Assembly (NCBI GenBank): GCA_012728835.1
Contig: JAAYEJ010000012.1
Coordinates: forward strand, 59,207-123,206
Origin: Candidatus Brocadiaceae bacterium
GTDB lineage: Bacteria; Planctomycetota; Brocadiia; SM23-32
Direction of reading: 5' to 3'
DNA length: 64,000 bases
The notes beneath the pieces were generated by a model. It was given only the letters and a program-made list of their open reading frames with translations. It made no database searches and was not told where the DNA came from. Below, one piece after another: positions 1 to 7,574 of this stretch (the stretch's first letter is position 1; each line of letters begins with the position of its first letter). The translations under genes were made by a program, and so were the position numbers.

Positions 1-3000
1 CCCAGCCGAGGCCGCGCAGCAGCACGCCTTCATACGGGGCCTCGCGCGGCGAGGCGTACTCCAGCATGCGCGTGGGCATCGTCTCGAAGCTGGTGAACGA
101 CAGGATCGTGAACGTCAGCAGGATCAGCGTGGCCGCCGTCAGCCCGGTGCGCACCTTGCGTTTGCGCATGTTGGAGATGCCGAGGATGAAGGCCGCCATC
201 GTCGCGCTGGCGCGGGCCACGTCGGCCCGGTGGATCATGTCGACCTTCTGGCGCAGGTGTTCCATCACGATGTTGAACTTCGCCAGCAGGTACCAGATTA
301 CGCCCAGGGCGGCGACCAGCATGAAGAAGCCGTCCAGGATGATGATGGGGGTCTCGGAGAGCTGGAAGGCCGGGTGTACGAGCCGCAGGACGATGTAGGA
401 GAGCACGAACAGACAGGCGATGGCCAGCAGCTTCTTGCGGATGTCCACCACGTTCAGCAGCAGGCGTTCGGCGAAGATGACGAACGGCAGCAGCAGGGCG
501 AAGTAGAAGACCACGCCCTTGACGACGTCCGTGGCCGTGTCGCGCACGTCCGGGTAGACGCGGTTCTCCAGCGCCCAGGCCATGTTCACGTTGTCGTAGA
601 AGGTGTCGTAGTTCCCGGCGCCCATCTCGCGGCGGGCGTTGTGGATGTGCGCTTCGGCCTGGTCGTACAGCTCCCAGACCCGCGTCTTGTAGATGCCGCT
701 CTGCGTGAGCCGGTCCATGCGGTGGGCGTCGAGGCTGTGCATGTCCTGGACGGTCTGAAGCCCGGTCAGGTAGATGAAGTTCTCGGTCTGGTCGGCACGG
801 TACCCGATGCCCGTCTTCTCCCGCTTGCTGCGCTCCTGCTCGGTCACCTGGTCCTGGTAGTTCAGCAGCAGCCCCTCGTTGCCGACGGCGGTGGCCGCCA
901 TGAGGTACTTCACGTTGCGGTCGCGGCGCGTGAAGTAGACGGCCAGCGGCTTGCTGAAGGGATCGTCGACGGTCTGCTGGCCGACGAACGAGACCAGTTC
1001 GTCGGGCTGGAACTCGCTGTTGGATTCGCCCCGGACCGCGATCGTGCGGCCGAGCGTGGCCAGGGACAGCGGGTCGATCAGGTCGAAGATGGTGTTGCAG
1101 ACGGCCCGGAAGAAGTTCATCCGAACGTCCGTCTCTCGTTCGGTCCAGTCGGCCTCCCGCGCGCGGGCCGAGGCCGCCACCAGCTCGGATTGGGCCACTT
1201 TGCTGACGACGCCGTCCGTGGGCGACAGGGCGAAGCCGTCGACGCGGAACGTCTGGGCGTCGACCAGCCCGAAGACCTCGAAGTGGCCCTGCACGTTGCT
1301 GATGCGGAAGTCCAGCGTCGAGACGCCCATCATGCTCTTGGAGCGGCTGGTCAGGGTCGGGGCCAGCATGCTGACGGCCACGGTGGCGTTCGGGATGGGC
1401 GTCTTCGGCATGTAGGCCAGGAGGGCCAGCTCAATGGTGAAGCCGAAGATGCTCCCGATCTTGCGCTGCTTCCAGATGTCCTTGCGCTGGATGGGCAGCA
1501 CGGGGATGTCGGCCGTGCTCTTGATCAGGTGGGCGCAGGCGATGGCCTGCCGGCGGACGTTGTCGAGGTACGGCTCCAACTCCTCGTAGGTGTCCTGCGG
1601 CGTGTTGACGCTGTTGCGGGGGTCGCCGGCCGTCGCCAGCGTGATGCCCGGGTAGCCGCACAGCGAGATGACCTCGCTGTCGAAGGCCATCAGGTCGGGC
1701 ACCAGAGACCGCCAGTCACGGCCCTGTTGGGGCACGATGCCGCTCAAGTACTTCAGAGTCCCGACCGGGCCGCCGCGGACGGACAGCCCGTTCATCCACT
1801 CCGTCAGCAGGCTGCTGTACTCGGCGTAGGCCCGCTGGAGATCAATCTCCTGGTTGCTCCAGCTCAGCGTCAACTGGTCGTAGAAATTGCCCTTGTAGAA
1901 GGACCCCAGGCTGTTGTGCCGGCTGGAGAGGTCCAGTCCGATGAAGAAGTACGGCTCGCCCGTGGCCTGGCCGGCCGAGGCGTTGGGGCCGCTTCGGCGG
2001 GGGTACATGGTGCGGAACGCGTAGTCGCGCACGCCCGAGAGAGCCTGGTAGTGGCCGGGGGCGGCAATGAACTTCACCTTGCGCCGCGGCGGGTGCTTCG
2101 TCAGATACCTGGCGACCTCCAGCATGGTCGCCACGCCGCAGGTGCTCTCCGCTCCCGGGCAGAGGGCGGGGACGACCGAGGTCCCGTCGTAGTAGGTGAA
2201 CACCACCAGCGCCTGATCCGCCAGTTGCGGATCGATGCCCGGGATCTCCCCGCTGATGCGGAAGACGTCCATCTCCTCCCACCGCATCTGGGCCCGTACG
2301 GTCGCCCGGACCGACGCGCCTTCCGGCGTTCCCAGCCGGTGCAGCGCCGCCTCAGCCTCGTCGGCCGAGGCCGTCTCGCCCGCGCGCCCCGACAGGGCCG
2401 CGGCCAGGGCCGGCAACTGCGCCTTCTGGATGTAGTAGCGCGGGACCGGAACCGGAAGGTCCATGTACTTTTGTTCGGCGTCGATGCGGAACGCATGCGG
2501 CGACTGGACGAAGATGATGCCCGCCGCCCCGGCCTTGGCCACGTTCACCCACCGCGTGTCCGAAGCGAAATCCATCAGCACCAGGTTGCCGCGGATCTCC
2601 TTCTTGTTCATGTCGCTCAAGTGTCCCGGGCCGACCCACACCAGATTCCCGGTGATTCCGTCCGGCCCGGTCATGGGGGTGCGAACATAGTTGGGAAAGA
2701 GGCAGTAGAGGGGAAGCTCGCGGGAGCCGACCGTCAGGGTGGCCCCGTGCGAGGGGCGCTCGCCGCGCTCCGCCTCCGGAATGCGCTTGCCCCAGCGCTC
2801 GTCGTCCGGGACGATGGGCACAACGACCTGGAACGGCTCTTCCGTCACGTTGGCCAGCCCGAGCGCGCGGAACTCGGCGGCGATGTAGCGGCCGGCCTCG
2901 TAGCAGCCGGGGTACCCCGTGAACCGGCTCTGGTAACCGGACAGGTGCCGGATGTGTCTGGCGGGGTCGATGGCCCGCAGGTCGGCTTCCGAGTCGCTCG

Positions 3001-3091
3001 CGGCCGCACCGGGCTCTGCGGCCAAGCTCGGTGTTGCGAGCAGAAAGAAAACAAACGCCGTACAGGCCGCGAATCCCCACTTGCGCGCCAT
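1..3091 (-). CDS. M28-peptidase-like / PA / FtsX-like membrane protein, partial
   Basis: The reading frame opens at 3091 and runs off the left edge, giving 1030 codons without a stop. A signal peptide (residues 1-25, ending SLAA) is followed by a protease-associated-like region (about 130-190) and an M28 aminopeptidase-like domain (about 285-520). Four membrane segments lie near 851-870, 877-900, 910-930 and 975-995. The last one starts with KRKVRTGLTA, as in FtsX/MacB-type permeases. The M28 fold is recognisable, but every usual zinc ligand or catalytic position is changed: Y301 where His is expected, GAEST for GADDN, G-H-Y for the Glu-Glu pair (346-348) and N496-T-P-Q-D-T for HTPxDT. A binding or scaffolding role outside the membrane is therefore likelier than proteolysis. 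This last point is inference, and the C-terminus is not visible. Confidence 0.75.
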   Translation of the reverse strand, partial: MARKWGFAACTAFVFFLLATPSLAAEPGAAASDSEADLRAIDPARHIRHLSGYQSRFTGYPGCYEAGRYIAAEFRALGLANVTEEPFQVVVPIVPDDERWGKRIPEAERGERPSHGATLTVGSRELPLYCLFPNYVRTPMTGPDGITGNLVWVGPGHLSDMNKKEIRGNLVLMDFASDTRWVNVAKAGAAGIIFVQSPHAFRIDAEQKYMDLPVPVPRYYIQKAQLPALAAALSGRAGETASADEAEAALHRLGTPEGASVRATVRAQMRWEEMDVFRISGEIPGIDPQLADQALVVFTYYDGTSVVPALCPGAESTCGVATMLEVARYLTKHPPRRKVKFIAAPGHYQALSGVRDYAFRTMYPRRSGPNASAGQATGEPYFFIGLDLSSRHNSLGSFYKGNFYDQLTLSWSNQEIDLQRAYAEYSSLLTEWMNGLSVRGGPVGTLKYLSGIVPQQGRDWRSLVPDLMAFDSEVISLCGYPGITLATAGDPRNSVNTPQDTYEELEPYLDNVRRQAIACAHLIKSTADIPVLPIQRKDIWKQRKIGSIFGFTIELALLAYMPKTPIPNATVAVSMLAPTLTSRSKSMMGVSTLDFRISNVQGHFEVFGLVDAQTFRVDGFALSPTDGVVSKVAQSELVAASARAREADWTERETDVRMNFFRAVCNTIFDLIDPLSLATLGRTIAVRGESNSEFQPDELVSFVGQQTVDDPFSKPLAVYFTRRDRNVKYLMAATAVGNEGLLLNYQDQVTEQERSKREKTGIGYRADQTENFIYLTGLQTVQDMHSLDAHRMDRLTQSGIYKTRVWELYDQAEAHIHNARREMGAGNYDTFYDNVNMAWALENRVYPDVRDTATDVVKGVVFYFALLLPFVIFAERLLLNVVDIRKKLLAIACLFVLSYIVLRLVHPAFQLSETPIIILDGFFMLVAALGVIWYLLAKFNIVMEHLRQKVDMIHRADVARASATMAAFILGISNMRKRKVRTGLTAATLILLTFTILSFTSFETMPTRMLEYASPREAPYEGVLLRGLGW

Positions 3092-3200
3092 CTCTGGACC
3101 TTCTCGCATCAGGGCAACCGGTTGTCGCCGCCATTATAGGCGGTCGCCCAATGCTGTCAAACGGAAAAGCCGTCCTCCGATGGTCATGTCTGTGGCACCG

Positions 3201-3221
3201 ACCACGGCGCCGTGGTAGAAT
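3201..3221 (+). promoter_or_regulatory. 16-bp perfect palindrome abutting a -10-like element before argB
   Basis: ACCACGGCGCCGTGGT (3201-3216) is a perfect palindrome whose last base starts a -10-like TAGAAT (3216-3221), 44 bases before the argB start. No convincing -35 is visible. The position suits an operator for argB or for the divergent M28-like gene, but the sequence is not an ArgR box. Confidence 0.35.
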
Positions 3222-3264
3222 GCCGGCAGCACACCCGACCCACCCTCTTCCGGAAGCCCCATCC

Positions 3265-4170
3265 ATGGACGAAGCCATCCGCAAAGCGGACATCCTGATC
3301 GAAGCCCTGCCCTACATCCGGCGGTTCGCCCGCCGGCCCGTCGTGGTCAAGTTCGGCGGCAGCGCCATGGAGAGCGCCGCTGTCCTTGACGACGTCCTGC
3401 ACGACATCGTGTTCCTGGCCACGGTCGGCATCCGCACCATCGTCGTGCATGGGGGCGGCCCCCAGATATCCGAGGCGATGAAGCAGGCCGGGCTGGAGCC
3501 GAAGTTCGTCGAGGGCCATCGCGTCACCGATGCCGAAACCCTGCAGGTGGCCGTGCGCGTGCTCTCGGAAGAAATCAGCGCCGACATCGTCCGCCGCATC
3601 CGCGCATGGGGCGGCCGTGCGCGTCCCGGCTACTCGGGCGGACGCAGCCTGCTGCGCGCACGCAGGAAGCTCATGCGCGCCACCGTCGACGGCGTGCCCC
3701 GGAAGATCGACGTCGGGTTCGTGGGCGAGGTCCACGACGTGGACCTCTGGACCATGCTGGACGCGACCGACGACGGCAGCGTGCTGGTCCTTCCCCCCAT
3801 CGGTCAGGACGAGGGCGGCCAGCTCTACAACGTCAACGCCGACACCGCCGCCGCCGCCGTGGCCGGCGCCCTCAAGGCAGAGAAGCTGGTCTTCCTCAGC
3901 AACGTTCACGGGATCATGACCGAACCCGGAAACCCCGACTCCTTCATCTCGAGCGTTCCGGAGGAACAGGTGGAGGCGATGATCCGGGACGGCGTCATCT
4001 CGGGCGGCATGCTTCCCAAGGTGGCCGCCTGCGTGCGCGCTATCGATGCGGGGGTCCGCAAGGCGCACATCATCGACGGACGTCTGCCTCACTCGCTGCT
4101 GTTGGAGATCTTCACTGACAAGGGCGTCGGCACGGAGATCCTGAAGTCGGCTCCCCCCGCCGGCGCTTAG
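3265..4170 (+). CDS. argB: Acetylglutamate kinase
   Basis: This 301-residue protein phosphorylates N-acetylglutamate in arginine synthesis. Family motifs are clear: VVVKFGGSAM near the N-terminus, TIVVHGGGPQIS with the following GHRVTD for acetylglutamate, NVNADTAAAAVAGAL, and GGMLPKV near the C-terminus. ATG 3265 was chosen because family similarity begins there, although the frame is open further upstream. The loop usually reading AVGLSGxDG reads A-R-P-G-Y-S-G-G-R instead (codons around 3618-3645), as if one residue was gained and one lost nearby. The VWA gene begins 8 bases downstream, so the two may be cotranscribed. Confidence 0.92.
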   Translation: MDEAIRKADILIEALPYIRRFARRPVVVKFGGSAMESAAVLDDVLHDIVFLATVGIRTIVVHGGGPQISEAMKQAGLEPKFVEGHRVTDAETLQVAVRVLSEEISADIVRRIRAWGGRARPGYSGGRSLLRARRKLMRATVDGVPRKIDVGFVGEVHDVDLWTMLDATDDGSVLVLPPIGQDEGGQLYNVNADTAAAAVAGALKAEKLVFLSNVHGIMTEPGNPDSFISSVPEEQVEAMIRDGVISGGMLPKVAACVRAIDAGVRKAHIIDGRLPHSLLLEIFTDKGVGTEILKSAPPAGA

Positions 4171-4178
4171 AGCGGCCC

Positions 4179-5093
4179 ATGCCGAGCGTCTCCTTCCAGA
4201 GCCCGACCGTCCTGCTCGGTCTGGGGCTCGTGCCCCTGCTGTGGCTCGCCTGGGGGCAGGCGGCACGGCAGGCCCGGCGCATCGGTGAGCATTACGGCGG
4301 GCCGAAGTCCTTGTCAGGCAATCCGTTGCGGGGCGCGGCGCGGCTCCTGGCCCTGGTGCTGCTGATCGCCGGGACGGCCGGGCCCGGCTACCTCGGCGCG
4401 GGCGTCGATGCCCGGGCGGGGACGCCCGTCGTGTTCGTCCTCGACGTCTCCGCCAGCATGGAGGCGCGGGACGCCGTGCCGGATCGCCTGGCGGCTGGCC
4501 GCGCCGCCGTGCGCGACCTCTGCGCGCTCGTGCCGGATGCGTGCGCCGCCCTGGTGGCCGGCGGGGAGGCCGCCGCCGTCGTGTGCCCGCCGACGGACGA
4601 CCGCCGGGCCTTCCTGGCCATCCTCGACCAGGCGGCCGTCGGCTGGATGCCGGCCGGCACCTGCGTGGCCGCCGGGCTGGAGGCGGCGCTCCCGCTGGTG
4701 GAGCGCGAGGGAGGCGCCGTCATCCTGGTGAGCGACGGCGAGGACCACGGGCCGGCGCCCGACGAGGGCCTCGAGGCGCTGCGCCGTGCGGGTGCCGTGG
4801 TGCATACCGTGACGGTCGGGACGCCGGTCGGAGCGCGCGTCGACCGGGCGACGCCCGCCGGCGGCGATCCGCCCCTGAGTCGGGCACGGCCGCAGGCCAT
4901 GGCGGAATGGGCGCGCCGCGGCGGCGGGCGGGCGTGGACGGCGCCCGGCGGCCTGCCCGCCCGCGCCGACCTGGTCGTGCCGCCCGGCCTGCGTTGGGAG
5001 GCTGCGCGCCGCCGCGGCGTGCTGGTGGATCTCAGCCCCTGGCTGTACGCGGGCGCCGCGCTCCTGGCGGCCCTGTCCCTGCGGCTCCTCTGA
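4179..5093 (+). CDS. VWA-domain membrane protein (BatA/BatB-like)
   Basis: This 304-residue protein has two N-terminal membrane segments (about 8-26 and 55-72), a von Willebrand factor A domain and a short C-terminal membrane segment (about 287-304). The MIDAS metal site is present as D89-V-S91-A-S93, with a later Thr in AGTCVAAG and an Asp in LVSDGEDHG. The layout matches the BatA/BatB proteins of aerotolerance-type operons, but no MoxR ATPase or other Bat partner lies nearby. Its position 8 bases after argB suggests cotranscription rather than shared function. The domain is sure; the specific role is unknown. Confidence 0.8.
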   Translation: MPSVSFQSPTVLLGLGLVPLLWLAWGQAARQARRIGEHYGGPKSLSGNPLRGAARLLALVLLIAGTAGPGYLGAGVDARAGTPVVFVLDVSASMEARDAVPDRLAAGRAAVRDLCALVPDACAALVAGGEAAAVVCPPTDDRRAFLAILDQAAVGWMPAGTCVAAGLEAALPLVEREGGAVILVSDGEDHGPAPDEGLEALRRAGAVVHTVTVGTPVGARVDRATPAGGDPPLSRARPQAMAEWARRGGGRAWTAPGGLPARADLVVPPGLRWEAARRRGVLVDLSPWLYAGAALLAALSLRLL

Positions 5094-5099
5094 GCCCGA

Positions 5100-5573
5100 T
5101 CAGGCCGGGCTCTGCGCCGCCCGTCGGGCGAGTTCGGCTCCGAGCTTCCGGCAGGCCTCCGCCTCGGCCTCGCCCGGGGCGCCCTTGATCATCAGCGTCT
5201 CGGCCACGAGGGGACCGACGCGCTGGAAGAGCCCCTCGAACGGCTCCTTGATGCGCCCCCCGCCGCCGTGCGTGGCGAACAGCGCGACCGGGATGCCCTC
5301 CAGCTCCTCGTTACCCTTGCGCTTGGCGATCAGCCAGTCGTCCATGAACTGCTTCAGCATGCCGGCAGGGTAGCTGAAGTAGTCCGGCGCACCGAACGCG
5401 ACGCCGGCGCATTCCTCCAGTATGGCGGGGTCCACGCGGCCGTCGTTGGTGTTGAACGAGACGACCTCGAAATCGCCCGCCGAGCGGATCCCCTCGATCA
5501 CGTGCTCGGCGGCGGCCTTCGTGTTGCCCAGCGACTGCGAATGGTAGATGACAGCGATCTTGCTCCGGCGCAT
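5100..5573 (-). CDS. Flavodoxin-family protein (WrbA/NAD(P)H-quinone type)
   Basis: The 157-residue protein has a flavodoxin-like fold. The N-terminal phosphate loop YHSQSLGNTKAAAE should bind the FMN phosphate, and GAPDYFSYPAGMLKQFMDDW contributes the second FMN loop seen in WrbA-like proteins. ATHGGGGRIKEP is the third. No signal peptide is present, so it should act in the cytoplasm as an FMN-dependent redox protein. It converges with the VWA gene (6-base gap). The electron partner cannot be told. Confidence 0.75.
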   Translation of the reverse strand: MRRSKIAVIYHSQSLGNTKAAAEHVIEGIRSAGDFEVVSFNTNDGRVDPAILEECAGVAFGAPDYFSYPAGMLKQFMDDWLIAKRKGNEELEGIPVALFATHGGGGRIKEPFEGLFQRVGPLVAETLMIKGAPGEAEAEACRKLGAELARRAAQSPA

Positions 5574-5609
5574 CCCGTCTCTCCCTTCTTCGCGAGGGTC
5601 AACGCTCCC

Positions 5610-5891
5610 TCAGGCGTCCAGCCGGCCGCCTGCGTCCGAACGGAACTGACTCCACAGGCGGCGGAAACGGCTCCTGTAGATTACATCGAACAGCCGTTCG
5701 CGCCCCGGGAAATTCCGCTCGACGAACTCCCGGAGCTTCCGTATCTCGATCACCACGTCGATGGCCGGGTAGTCGCTCGCCACGATCAACGAGCAGATGC
5801 GGTCCGCCCGGCGCTGCAGCGCGCGATACGACTCCTCGGACTCCGGCCTGTCATCGACGTCGTCCACGCCGCGCCTCCCGGCCCGCGTCAT
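5610..5891 (-). CDS. Small hypothetical protein
   Basis: This encodes 93 residues that are charged and mostly helical in appearance, with an acidic N-terminus and a basic aromatic stretch (YRSRFRRLWSQFRSD) near the C-terminus. No family is recognised. It lies between the flavodoxin and the HAAS gene on the same strand, and the opposite strand offers only shadow frames. It is likely real given the clean start and spacing, but its function is unknown. Confidence 0.5.
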   Translation of the reverse strand: MTRAGRRGVDDVDDRPESEESYRALQRRADRICSLIVASDYPAIDVVIEIRKLREFVERNFPGRERLFDVIYRSRFRRLWSQFRSDAGGRLDA

Positions 5892-5944
5892 CCGCCCATC
5901 CTAAAGCACGCGGCGCCCTCCCGCAACGCGCAGCCGGCCCGGGT

Positions 5945-6742
5945 TCAACGCTCGCCTTCATTCCTCGCGACCTTCCGCCACGCCCACCGAACGATGAGCC
6001 AGTCCACGACGACCGACGTGATTGCCGCCAGAACAACAACCACCATGGGGTTCCTGTCAACTGACGCATAATGGGGCCTGCCCAAAGCGGCAATGCCCAG
6101 CGTTTTCCAGGCGACGGCCACGGCGATGACGACACGCCAGAACATGTAGACGAGTATGTCGAGCAGCAGCAGCGGGAAAAGGAGGCCGTCCGCGAGTGCC
6201 AACCCGAGCCCATGGAGCCGTCCGGCCGAACGCCGGATCTGACCGACGGCGATCCATCCCAAGATGGTTGTGGCAAAGGGGGCGAGAGAGCCGAGCGGCA
6301 ACAGCACTACCAATGCCGCGATCTGCCACCAGGCTGGTCCGGGTGCAGGACTACCGTGGGGGCCCGTTACGGGCACAGCGACGAGCCACAGGAGCAACAT
6401 GACAAACGTGAACGGAGCCCAGGCTGCGCCCACAACCGCCACACGGGAAAGGCGCGAAGGCCGAACACCGGTGGTCGGTGTACTCTCGTCGGTTGCCGCC
6501 TGCCCATCCTCGACGTAGGACTCCGCCGCGTCCAGCATCCCCAGAACCGCCTCTACGTCGGCTGTAGTGGGCTCATCGCCGGCGCGCTCTTCAAGCATGT
6601 CGCGGATCTGTGCCTCCACGTCGCCGGTCACGCTACGGCGTTCCGTAAGCGGCATGCCGCGGGCGGCGAGGGCCCTGTCGATTGTTTCGAGGTGCTCTGT
6701 GATGAGGTGTTCGGGGTCCGAGCGATTCTCACTGCCCGCCAT
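5945..6742 (-). CDS. HAAS-domain membrane protein, PadR partner
   Basis: The 265-residue protein starts with a soluble helical region (about 1-75: repeated acidic helices, ITEHLETIDRAL ... VEAQIRDMLEER) resembling the HAAS signalling domain, also called DUF1700-like. Four to six membrane helices follow, from about residue 100 to 255. HAAS proteins are commonly encoded next to PadR regulators. Here the PadR stop is one base before this ATG, so the genes are translationally close and share the promoter at 7100-7127. A membrane sensor or effector governed by PadR is the best guess. Confidence 0.65.
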   Translation of the reverse strand: MAGSENRSDPEHLITEHLETIDRALAARGMPLTERRSVTGDVEAQIRDMLEERAGDEPTTADVEAVLGMLDAAESYVEDGQAATDESTPTTGVRPSRLSRVAVVGAAWAPFTFVMLLLWLVAVPVTGPHGSPAPGPAWWQIAALVVLLPLGSLAPFATTILGWIAVGQIRRSAGRLHGLGLALADGLLFPLLLLDILVYMFWRVVIAVAVAWKTLGIAALGRPHYASVDRNPMVVVVLAAITSVVVDWLIVRWAWRKVARNEGER

Positions 6743-6743
6743 T

Positions 6744-7070
6744 TTATCCCTCCTTGAGCAGTTCGTTGACCACAGAAGCCACCTGCTGCCAGCAGAGCGT
6801 CATGTGCGCCAGGCGGGCCCGGCCCGCCGGGGTCAGACGGTAGTAGCGGCGCGGCGGACCGTTGGGGGAGGGTGCCTCCCGCACAAGCACGAGCTTCTGC
6901 GCCGCCAATCGGGCCAGGACCGGGTAGACCGTGCTCTCGCTGATCCCGAGGGACTCTGCGCCGCCAAGACGCTGCAGAATCTGGTAGCCGTAGGCCTCGC
7001 CCTGCCGCAACGCTCCCAGGACGCAGGGTTCCACAAGCCCCTTCCGCAACTGAGCCAGCCAGACGCGCAT
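6744..7070 (-). CDS. PadR-family transcriptional regulator
   Basis: The 108-residue protein is a winged-helix DNA-binding protein. Family hallmarks are the helix LGALRQGEAYGYQILQRL, the recognition region SESTVYPVLARLAAQKLV and the wing RRYYRLTPAGRARL. It is the first gene of a two-gene unit with the HAAS membrane protein. A sigma-70-like promoter with an inverted repeat in its spacer lies just upstream, so it is probably autoregulated, as is usual in this family. The inducer is unknown. Confidence 0.88.
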   Translation of the reverse strand: MRVWLAQLRKGLVEPCVLGALRQGEAYGYQILQRLGGAESLGISESTVYPVLARLAAQKLVLVREAPSPNGPPRRYYRLTPAGRARLAHMTLCWQQVASVVNELLKEG

Positions 7071-7099
7071 GTCACTCCCCTCGGTCTATAGTGGATTAT

Positions 7100-7127
7100 G
7101 CTATACGATAACGTATGGTAGCGTCAA
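7100..7127 (-). promoter_or_regulatory. padR promoter with operator in its spacer
   Basis: On the minus strand, -35 TTGACG (7122-7127) is followed after 16 bases by -10 TATAGC (7100-7105). The spacer overlaps an inverted repeat ATACG-ATAA-CGTAT (7103-7116). Occupation of that repeat would block RNA polymerase, fitting PadR autorepression. Confidence 0.6.
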
Positions 7128-7574
7128 GAGGCCCTTTCGCAACATCTTGGGGTCGGCAGAATCGGCGTGGGCGCGCGGCGTCTCAGAGGAGTCGTGGCGG
7201 CCTTGCCCTGCGGGCGCTCGGCCTGATAGCGCGCAGGGTACCCAGCGCTCACGCGCTGGGCCAAACGACCTGCCGCCCGCCCGGGGGCGGGCTCAACGTG
7301 CAAACGCCGCTGCGTTTGCCGCAGATCCGCCGTTGAACCACGACGACACGACGAGCACGACGAAAACAGCGGGCGAACGGGGCGGGCGAACGGGCGATGG
7401 CGCTGCACCGCGGAGTGCTGGAGGGCATGCGGCGGCTCCTCAACTGCACGGCCCCATGAGGATGTCATCCCGAGGGCCGCTCAGGCGGCCCGAGGGATCT
7501 GGCCGTGGCTCGGGCGAACGTGCTCAGCCGACGGAGCACAGGCAGAAGCGGCCGTTCGGACGGGCTCCCCCCCC
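7128..7574. repeat. Non-coding spacer with four perfect hairpins
   Basis: No gene is supported in these 447 bases between padR and pspF. Four near-adjacent hairpins are visible: CCCAGCGC/GCGCTGGG with loop TCAC (7241-7260), GCCCGCC/GGCGGGC (about 7274-7292), GCAAACGC/GCGTTTGC with loop CGCT (7300-7319), and GGGCCGC/GCGGCCC with loop TCAG (7474-7491). The last is flanked by GTCATCCCGA and CGAGGGATCT, an arrangement like REP-type intergenic elements. Confidence 0.5.

Noticed and set aside
230..3139. A 969-codon plus-strand open frame covering the first 3 kb
   Set aside because: It is the antisense of the M28-like gene, with Val/Gly/Arg/Asp-rich low-complexity composition. High GC removes stops from the opposite strand.
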